64,000 nt of DNA, from assembly GCF_000281045.1 (NCBI RefSeq), contig NW_008246075.1, positions 777,344-841,343 of the forward strand, written 5' to 3'. The position numbers were made by a program, and so were the translations under genes. Shown here in pieces: positions 56,731 to 64,000 of this stretch. Below the pieces are notes generated by a model. That model saw only the letters and a program-made list of their open reading frames with translations, did not search any database and was not told the DNA's origin. The DNA is from Saprolegnia diclina VS20 (Eukaryota; Oomycota; Saprolegniomycetes; Saprolegniales; Saprolegniaceae). Within the stretch, counting starts at the first letter, position 1; every line of letters starts with the position of its first letter.

Positions 56731-57926
56731 TTATAAACGTACGGGTGTATACTCTTCGAGGAGCCGGCGCCACTCGATGCCAGCCGTCGGTCGCGTCGCC
56801 TTTTCGGTGTAGACGGTAAAGATGTGCGCAATGAGCTCGTACTGCCCGAGCGCCTGCTTTTGGCGGATGCTCAGAATGACTTTGGTCGTGGACGCCCGCA
56901 GCAGCCGCTTGGTCGACCGCTTGGCGGCTTGCAGCGACACGGGCGGCGTGGGTTTTTCGTGAAAGGGCTCGACCGCCGTGGCCTCGGCCTCGGATTCAGC
57001 AGTGTTGTTCGAGGTCTCATTGACGGTGCCTTCATGATGCGGCTCGAGCGTCGTCGAGGCTTGGACGACGGCAGCCATTGACGCCATCGGCGCCGCGATT
57101 ACCGCCCCGGGGTTGCGTCGACTGCGCGCGATCGTCTGCGCGATCTTGGCCTGCACTTCTTGCACTGCATTCTCACAGTTCTAAATGTGGTGCTATCAGA
57201 TCTGATATTATCGCAATGAGACGTTGCCAGTACCGAATTTTGTAGCGTGGGGTCGGCGCCGTAGTAGAGGAGGAGGAGCGTCGCGCCTGGCGACCCCGCC
57301 AACACTATTCTCGTGTCTTCTTCCAGGTCGTGATGCAAGACGTCGTAGTACTACCTGCTTTGTGCAAGGGTGTGTCGCCATTGCCCTAGTACAATTTTGG
57401 TCGACGATGAGTCCGAGCGCGGCTTCCTACGCTCTGGCGGTTGACGTCCATGCGGTACGTGGTCAAGAGAAGCTGGATCGTCCCGAGATGGCCTTTTCGA
57501 CACGCGTGGTGGAGCGCGTTGCGCATATTAGTCTACTCTCATAAGGTAGTACATGTACAAGGTGTCATCGCGCCGTACGTCGGTCTGCTGGACGTTGGCG
57601 CCGGCCTCGAGGAGCGCCGTGACGCACGGGAGCTTGCCCGCATAACACGCTAATTCACAACAAAACATCATAAAGGCGATCGACGATGGATCTACCCCAA
57701 TGCAACGCCGACATGCCAAAGCGCTATGTAGAAGGGCCACCTGAGAGTATGGTAGCTGGAGTAGTTCACATACGTCGACGGCCTTGACGAGCTTAGGCTT
57801 GCGCTGGAGCATGGCGCGGACGTCGTCGACGCGGCCCTCGACAGCGTGCCGCACGAGCAGAGTCAAGGTTTGGTCGACCTTGGCCGGGCGCACCAAGTAC
57901 TTGAGCTCGGACGCGCACACGCCCAT
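56731..57926 (-). CDS. Ankyrin-repeat protein with N-myristoylation motif
   Basis: From ATG 57926: MGVCASELKYLV has Gly2 and a nearby Cys, the pattern for myristoylation and palmitoylation. Ankyrin repeats follow over several exons (HAVEGRVDDVRAMLQRKPKLV, ACYAGKLPCVTALLEAGANVQQTD, NALHHACRKGHLGTIQLLL, LLLLYYGADPTLQNS). The C-terminal part is a Lys/Ala linker and a helix rich in basic residues (KRSTKRLLRASTTKVILSIRQKQ), ending TPVRL at TAA 56731-56733, only 18 bp from the convergent gene's stop. Likely a membrane-attached adaptor; partner unknown. Confidence 0.7.
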
Positions 57927-57969
57927 TCAAGTGTACCAAAATAGGACTCGTATACGGTTTTGACAGCCA

Positions 57970-58161
57970 TCAGCTTAGAGCTATACGAGTACGCCATATA
58001 ATGCCGGTACTCCTACGAGTCTCTAGCATAGCTTCGAGCCAAGCGCGCTCAGTGTATGCATTCATAAACCCTTGCGCTTTGCACCGCTCGCTCGTCTGCT
58101 TGCACGGTCGCCATGAGAGCGATTGCAGCGTCGCATCTCCGACGAGTCTCTTCCAGGCCAT
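57970..58161 (-). CDS. Small basic ORF of 63 residues, unknown
   Basis: ATG-to-stop frame (MAWKRLVGDATLQSLSWRPCK .. IIWRTRIALS). Two Cys six residues apart (CKQTSERC) and aromatic/basic residues give it the look of a small mitochondrial assembly factor, but this is only a resemblance. A TATCCGGA dyad sits 164-186 bp upstream, which is the main reason for listing it. Confidence 0.3.
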   Translation of the reverse strand: MAWKRLVGDATLQSLSWRPCKQTSERCKAQGFMNAYTERAWLEAMLETRRSTGIIWRTRIALS

Positions 58162-58324
58162 GGTAGAGTATGTGGGCCCAGGCGCCCAGTCTCAACCAGC
58201 CATTCGAGTCTTCTTCACGTCTCTCTGCGCTTCCATCGACGAGGTATGTCCGTAGCTAGGGCGGGACAAAGGTCATTCCAATGGTCGCGGTCGCATGGCG
58301 GGAAATCGCGGGTCTTGTGGGGTT

Positions 58325-58347
58325 TATCCGGATGCCGTTGCCGGATA
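58325..58347. promoter_or_regulatory. TATCCGGAT / CCGGATA dyad
   Basis: TATCCGGAT (58325-58333) and CCGGATA (58341-58347) in inverted orientation, spacer of 7 nt. Same arrangement as at 1916 and 32538. Confidence 0.4.
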
Positions 58348-59154
58348 CGAAGCGACACTCGGCGCTGATTGGGCGATTGAAATGACTGGTTCCTACTAAG
58401 GCCGCTGCAATTGCAGTCGAGAGTGTGATCATTTCCCAACTGGACTCGTGAGCGCTATCTGCACAGTGGTGGTGTTCCGAGTCACCTCCAATAGTCGCCC
58501 CGAGTCGATCTACGACGCTGCTTGAGGGATAAGCGAGGAGGACAGTTGAATAGCAAAGTCTCGATGTTGATCTGGTGCCGACTCTGACGAGACGGCGCCG
58601 GAACCGTCGATTGATGGCTCTATATTCCCAATCTCGTGCTAGCTGCTTCGCGGCTCTAATGTAATGAGACAAACCATAGAGCAAACAACCCCATTCACTA
58701 GATAGACTTTCGGATAGTTGTAGTCTAGTATCTAGACTAGAGACAAGCATAACCACCAGTAATCAACTCTTACATTCTACCACTCGACACCATGACATTC
58801 TCTTCCGACTCGCAGCATTGCAGCCACGACGATCAAACCAGCGGTTGGCACGAGGCGCCGACGCCAGGCCGTCATCAACTATATTTTTGAACGAATGTGG
58901 AGACGGGAAAGGTGGACAGGTTGTCGTCACAGCAAGCATCCTCGAGCGGTCGATACCGTCGGCGCAGTTCATGTCGATCTGACAACTACTAAGGGATGAG
59001 ACCTCTTATATACCCTTGCAACTCCGCAGTGACCTTGCGGATGGACCGCCTCGATGTGTCCTTCCACTGGACGACGTATTACTACGTTGTAGCTGTCCAC
59101 GAACAACTTGTCGTCGTATGAATATTGTCTATTGCAGTGTCTAGTCGGTGGTGT

Positions 59155-61795
59155 CTAGTTGGTACTCTTGGGCGCGAGGCTCCAGCGGCGCATCTTGTCG
59201 GCGTGCGCAGCAATCGCGCTGTCGTCCTGCGTCATCGCGAGAGCCTTTTGCGCAAAGCCGTACGTGCGCTTGAGTTCGCGAACGTCGACGTCCGTTGTCG
59301 ACGTGAGGCCGCTCGAGTTGGTCAAGCTCAGCGTCGGCTGGACGACGTCATCGACCACGAGCCGCGCTTCCAGCGGCGACAAGAACGCGTTGACAAAGCC
59401 AGGGATCTCGCGCACTTGGTTCTTCTTCTCGCCGGCTTTGACCGCCGCCAGCATCGCGCGCTGCACCAGTTGCATGTTGGGCACGAGGTCGGCTGCGAGC
59501 ATCTTGTCGAGGACATCGCGGACGACCGCCAATGGCGCCCGGGGGTAGAGCGCGAGGAGCGCACTGCGAAAGACGCTCGGGTACGGGTGCGCGTCGATGT
59601 GGGCAAAGAGCGCGTCGTACTTGCCCGCGTCGGCGAGACCTTGGGCGATCGGCGCCGCGAGAAGCCACGGCTGGTTCACGTGCGAGAGGCGCGCGTTGGC
59701 TTCGGCGTACAGCGCTTGGGCGTGCGGGACGCGCTTGCCGACGACGAGGACGTCGAGGATCTTGCCGTACGTTTGCTCGGGCAGCACATCATGGTCGCAT
59801 TTCGACGCTTTCAAGTAGAGCTGCGCGAGCGTCGAGCGATACCCCGAGTAGTAGAGTGTATTGGCGACCGCGTCAATCATCTCGTACGTCGGTTCGAAGT
59901 GCTGCTTGTCCATGAGGAGGCGGAGACTTGCGTTGAGCGACTTGCCGAGGCGCAAGAGCTGGTCGTGCTTTTGCTTCTCGGACAGATGCGGCATCCCGCG
60001 CTGGAAGAGCGAGTACTTTGTCGGGTCGAACCAAAACGAGTGGAACGCCTTGGGCGACAGCATGTACTGGGCATCGACAATACTCTTGATGAGCTTGTCG
60101 TAGTCGTCGTAGCGCTGCGCCTTGATGCACACGCGGAGGGTATCAAAGAAGACGGTCTCGCGCATCTGCCGCGCCTTCATCGGGTCCCGGAGATGGTACT
60201 CCATGTACGTCTGGAGCTCGTAGATCGCTGCATCGGCGTCGCACACGTAGAGGAAGACGGGAAACATCCGCCCGGGGCTGAGCATCGGGACACCTTGGAA
60301 GCGCGCAGCCTTGTACGCGGCCATTGCGCGGTCCGGATCCGCAATCATAAATTTGCCGGTTTTGTCGGCGACGCGATTGGCGTAGTGGCGCATGGCGGTT
60401 TGCAGCGCGACGCCCGAGCTCGACCACGTCGACGTCGTCAGATGCGCGAGAAGCGCATCGACCTTGTGGTCGTCGCCCGCGTAGATGAATGCGCGCATGA
60501 CTGCATCCAGCGTCTGCATGTGCAGCGGTGTCTTTTGCTCGGTGAGAAGCTCAGAAGCCAGCGTCGACGCCGACGCATAGTCCTCGTGGTGCAGAAAGAG
60601 GTCGAGTTGTGTCGCACTCGGGTCCTTGAGGCCCGTCGAACTACAACACACATGTATTAACTCACTTGGTATGGCGCTTTTGCTTATACTTGAACGCATT
60701 GGTCATCGACGGCTTGCTGTGGGGCGTCGCGCGGGATGCATACTGGCACCGACGCAAGATGAACTCCGTCTTCGAGTCCGACTTGATGCCATGCTCGGCC
60801 ATCTCGTTGAGAATGTCGCCGATCTCGTCGACGCGATCGAGGATCAAGAGCGCCTCGAGGATCGTGTTGTAGCCGCTCGCGTCCAATGTGATGTTGAAGA
60901 GGCTTCGGTTCTTTAGCACGTCGGCTGTCTCCTTCAAGCACTTGTTCCGGACGCAAATTTCGAGCAGCGTCCGGAACGTCGACGGGTCGAGCTCCATGGT
61001 CGAGAGCGAGTAGAACTGAAAGGCTTCTTCCGGGCAGCCGACGCGCCCGAGCGACGTCATGAGCCGGTTGAGCGCCACGGGCGTCCAAATGCCCATGGTC
61101 GCGTCCACGAGCTCGTAGAGCGCAAGGACTCCTTCCTTGTCGTTGGCGAGCGCGAGGTTGTACATGATGCGCGTGACCGTGTCGTTTGGCACCATGTAGC
61201 CGGCGTGGCGCATCTCGACGAGGAGGGCGTGCGCGCGGTCAAACTGCCCGAGGTCGTTGAGCGCGCTGAGCGCCCAGACGTAAAAGATGGCCTGCGGGTG
61301 CGAGTGCGACGCCCGCTCGTCCTCAAAGATCTCGAGCATCGCTTCGAGGCGCTTCGAGCGCAGGAACGCGACCTTGGACTCGATGTAGTGCTTGATCTTG
61401 ACGTCCTTTGGGTAGTTGGCACGCAGCTGGAGGAGCGACTCGATGATGACATAGTCGGCTTCCGTGGCTTTGGCGGCCGCAAAGAACATTTGCAAGTCCA
61501 TCGACGACGGCGCCGGCGTGCTTGCGCAGAACTCGGTCCACGTGTGGCGTACCTGCTTGGCGCGCGAGAAGAAGCCGGCGCTGCCGTGCTTCTTGAGGAT
61601 CTCTTGCTTGGTCGACTGCCCGAGCTGCTTGACTTCGAGCACCGAGAGCATTTTGGTCGGCGCGCGCTGGGACGGCGGCGTCGCAAAGTACCGCGTTGCA
61701 GGCAGTTGGAAGGGCGCCATGTGCATCGCCGGCGACGCGGCCGCGACGCGGAGGCTGGCGGCGCGCTGCAGCGATCGCGCGACGTGGCGAAACAT
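59155..61795 (-). CDS. Pentatricopeptide-like helical-repeat protein, mitochondrial
   Basis: Organelle RNA-binding protein candidate, about 871 residues. Start ATG 61795 (MFRHVARSLQRAASLRVAA) gives a classic mitochondrial presequence. Repeats of about 35 residues with helix pairs follow: SHSHPQAIFYVWALSALNDLGQFDRAHALLVEM, then repeat cores GYNTILEALLI and TLRVCIKAQRYDDYDKLI. The two long exons (61795-60666 and 60640-59155) are joined by a 25-nt GT-AG interval at 60641-60665; skipping it gives continuous frame (HTN|STGLKDPS), whereas reading through hits a stop at 60662. Lacking an ATG at the start of the second part argues for one gene. Role in mitochondrial RNA processing or translation is by family. 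Confidence 0.78.
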
Positions 61796-63304
61796 GATGC
61801 TCGAGAGTGCTGGAAGCGTGCTGAACGAGTGGTTCTGTTGCCGGACCGAGCGCGATGCCATTGGCCACATTTCAACCAATCCTATGCTTCAGAAGAAGAA
61901 GCACGATGTGGATTGGACGAAAAGCGCCTTCCGTTTTCAGGGATGCAGTAAGGCCGCCCGCCGGCCGCGTGCTTCCGTCTGCCAGCGAGTACGAGGACGA
62001 GGCGGCGGTGGATGGGTGGTCGCTGCAGCGGCGGCTAACGACGTCGGTGTCGTGAGGACGCACCGTGCAGGCGTATCGTGCTTGCCCCCACGGCTGCAAA
62101 GCTTGCCTCCGAGAGATAAAGAGGCGAGGTGGCAGATAATCTGGGATTCCAAAGCCATTCGCCCGGAGGTTTTCCGGGATGGGGGCGCTCGAATTCCGGA
62201 CGATGTACGGTTAGTTATTTGCCATCGTGGCGAATGCCAGCCAATGAGGAGCTTGGTGCGCCAAGCGCCCCGGCAATGGCCAATCAAATGCGTGGATACC
62301 AAACCCAACAACCAATAGAATCGCTGGTTACCAACTTGACACACCATTCACATTGGCCTTTCAGTATGTGAAAGGCCCCACCACTCGGAGAGGTGATTGA
62401 CAAGCTTTCATCGCTTGCGTTGAGTATGATGCGACGCATGTTGCCGCAAACTCGTGCATGCCTTCGTGTGTACAACTAGAATCAGCGCAAGACAAAGATA
62501 AAGGGAGGAAGCGAAACATCTTGATAACTTGAGCAGCGCATTAGGAGCATACGGGGTCGCTGGACCACGTGGTCGTGCCCACGGTTGCCAACTGCGCTAC
62601 ACTGGCGCGGTACATCGCCCGGAAGCGTCGCGACGTGCCGCCAGTGCATGTGGAGGTGACCTTGAGATCTGAGCGAATGAAGCCACAAGGCTCGTCGAGG
62701 ACATCGACTTCTTCGTAGGCCGCACCGCAGTCGTAGTCGTCTGTCTTTGGACCAGCTTTGGCAGCGACAGTGGTGAGCTTTGAGCTCGGCAAGCGGGAAG
62801 CACGAGCGTTGGACTTCATCTGCAAAGGTGGCGTGGCGCTTTAGATGATGCGCGCAGTAGTTTTAGTGTCTGGCACAAGAGCCGCGCCCGAGACGTGGCC
62901 GCTGCTACTGCTGTGGCTTATTTGTGCGGCTGGGATCGGGGCGGACGCGCGCAACATCCATGTCAATCAAATAAAAAATAGACGATCGCAACTACCGCCT
63001 CTAGCATTTGATATTCCATATTCGTTGTGAGAGGCAAGGTGCTCAACAAATTGCGTCGGCGGCTGCCAAAAGCCAAATGTCCACCAATCAGAAGCCATTT
63101 ATTCGCCCACAGCCACCAATCAGATCGCTGGTTACCGCTATGATTCCAGAGATTTGGCAGCCTCGCCGCGATAAAGATGCTTCGAGAAGCACGAGACCCA
63201 GGGTCCTTGAGGCGGCAGGTGGGGCAGCGGAAGCATGGAATGTTGGGGATGTCTTTTAGAATTCAGATTTACATGCAGCTATTACTGTAGTGTCGACGCC
63301 ATCT
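61796..63304. other. Intergenic, one weak candidate
   Basis: Contains GATTGGTTGAAA (61869-61880, minus) before the PPR gene and a small Cys-containing ORF at 62541-62819. Several CCAATC boxes occur (near 62280, 62310, 63086, 63117). The rest has no recognisable feature. Confidence 0.35.
62541..62819 (-). CDS. Small cysteine-containing ORF, possible last exon
   Basis: 92 codons from ATG 62819 (MKSNARASRLPSSK), with four Cys (DYDCGAA, EPCGF, STCTGG, PVCS) and stop right after the last. This is the look of a small secreted protein, but no signal peptide exon could be placed upstream with confidence. A CTTTGCAG acceptor immediately precedes the ATG, so it could be a terminal exon. Confidence 0.3.
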   Translation of the reverse strand: MKSNARASRLPSSKLTTVAAKAGPKTDDYDCGAAYEEVDVLDEPCGFIRSDLKVTSTCTGGTSRRFRAMYRASVAQLATVGTTTWSSDPVCS

Positions 63305-64000
63305 CTAGTAATCGTGGCTGTCGCGGCGACCGCGGCGCTGGAAGTCGCGGCCACCGTCCTTGCCACGGCCACCGTAGCCGTGCTCACCACGCGTGCGGCC
63401 ATAGCCGCGGCTCGAGTCGCGGTCGTACTGCGGGCGGGCAGGGCGGTCCTCGCGGTTGCGGGCAAAGGCAACGCGGATCGCCTGGCCGTCCAAGTCGGCA
63501 CCCGAGAGCTTGATCGCGCTGTCAACCGAGTCCGTGTCAACAAAGTTGACGTACGCAAAGCCGCGGAGCTCCTGCGTGTCACGGTCGACCGCGATGTGCA
63601 CGCGCTCGATCTCACCGCAGTGGGCAAACATGTCGTTGAGCATGCCCGAGTTGACGTCCGCCGAGATGTTGCCGACGTACACCGACTTGCAGCCGTCCGG
63701 CTTGGCGACGCGCTTCTGCGAGTTGTTGGTCTTGTGCGAGTAGTTGACGCGGAGCGTGCGGCCGTTGAACTCGGATTCGTCGAGCTCGAGCGCCTTGTCC
63801 GTCGAGTCGGTGTGCACAAACTCGACAAAGCCGTAGCCCAAGACGCGGCCCGTGTCCTTGTCCTTCGGGAAGTAGATCGAGCTAATGTCGCCGCAGTGGG
63901 CAAACATCTCGCGGATGCTGTCTTCCGTCACGTTGTACGGCACGTTAGCGAAGCGGATGCTCGTGCAGCCTTCCGGCTTTTCGGTGCTGGCCGGCGCGCG
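63305..64000 (-). CDS. Nucleolin-like RRM protein, 5' end outside window
   Basis: Partial: the frame continues past the right edge (APASTEKPEGCTSIRFANVPY). Two RRMs are visible: first with SIRFANVPYNV and RNP1 LGYGFVEFVHT, second with RNP2 SVYVGNIS and RNP1 RGFAYVNFVDT. The C-terminus is Arg/Gly-rich (GYGRTRGEHGYGGRG, RRGRRDSHDY), stop TAG 63305-63307. RRM pairs with repeated EGCTS/DGCKS linkers and an RGG tail are typical of nucleolin-type proteins acting in ribosome synthesis. At least one more RRM may lie upstream. Confidence 0.82.
   Translation of the reverse strand, partial: RAPASTEKPEGCTSIRFANVPYNVTEDSIREMFAHCGDISSIYFPKDKDTGRVLGYGFVEFVHTDSTDKALELDESEFNGRTLRVNYSHKTNNSQKRVAKPDGCKSVYVGNISADVNSGMLNDMFAHCGEIERVHIAVDRDTQELRGFAYVNFVDTDSVDSAIKLSGADLDGQAIRVAFARNREDRPARPQYDRDSSRGYGRTRGEHGYGGRGKDGGRDFQRRGRRDSHDY

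Larger units (their letters stand above)
57927..59154. other. Intergenic with one small ORF
   Basis: Carries TATCCGGAT at 58325-58333 and CCGGATA at 58341-58347 and the 63-codon ORF described separately. The rest (58400-59150) shows no gene. Confidence 0.4.

Noticed and set aside
59125-60660. 511-codon + strand frame over the PPR-like gene
   Set aside because: Mirror frame of a real exon; the helical-repeat protein with a mitochondrial presequence is on the minus strand.
62845-63030. 61-codon + strand ORF with a hydrophobic stretch (WPLLLLWLICAAG)
   Set aside because: Short, overlaps the candidate minus-strand exon region and has no support beyond hydrophobicity.

Overview
This is nuclear DNA from a eukaryote with a compact, GC-rich genome. 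It is most likely an oomycete of the Saprolegniales type (Achlya/Aphanomyces/Saprolegnia-like). The evidence is: introns of about 45-60 nt, many starting GTAC or GTAG; oomycete-style Inr+FPR core promoters (TCA-pyrimidine run followed by an AWTTT-type box) a few tens of bases before several start codons; a START-FYVE protein of the kind expanded in oomycetes; a Kdo-transferase gene; an ER Hsp70 ending in HDEL; and kinetochore, kinesin-5, NEK, UBA1 and MORN genes, some of which fit a flagellated eukaryote. No organellar, bacterial, viral or CRISPR sequence was recognised. The genus is inference, the eukaryotic nature is direct.

Layout, left to right: pyrroline-5-carboxylate reductase (-) divergent from an Rtp1/TANGO6-like HEAT protein (+); an F-box/leucine-rich/ankyrin protein (+); an RluA-family pseudouridine synthase (-) divergent from kinetochore Nuf2 (+); a mitochondrial-type beta carbonic anhydrase (+); a two-RRM glycine-rich hnRNP (+) convergent with a Kdo transferase (-); a tandem double-SET protein (-); a PX-domain protein with a frameshifting 41-bp duplication (+); a secreted/membrane cysteine-rich protein (-); isocitrate lyase (+); an Sfp-type phosphopantetheinyl transferase (-) divergent from kinesin-5 (+). 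A 3.3-kb gene-poor stretch follows (30.8-34.1 kb), then START-FYVE (+), another gene-poor stretch, an MGRN1-like RING E3 (+), a NEK-family kinase (-), a coiled-coil protein (-), ubiquitin-activating enzyme UBA1 (-), a 70-residue protein (-), a MORN-repeat protein (+) convergent with a coiled-coil protein (-), BiP (+), a coiled-coil protein interrupted by a microsatellite and assembly gap (+), a myristoylatable ankyrin protein (-), a large PPR-like mitochondrial protein (-), and a nucleolin-like RRM protein cut by the right edge (-).

The genes are mostly housekeeping and do not form one pathway. Loose themes are mitosis (Nuf2, kinesin-5, NEK), ubiquitin (UBA1, RING, F-box), mitochondrial function (P5CR, carbonic anhydrase, PPR-like, RluA) and RNA binding. 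The most interesting signals are non-coding: a recurrent TATCCGGA dyad in front of several genes, a pair of UPR elements in the BiP promoter, a UBA1 intron built from a polypurine minisatellite, and an apparent 25-nt intron in the PPR-like gene. Exon ends were inferred by eye from reading frame, GT-AG borders and family conservation, so gene spans are more reliable than individual splice sites.
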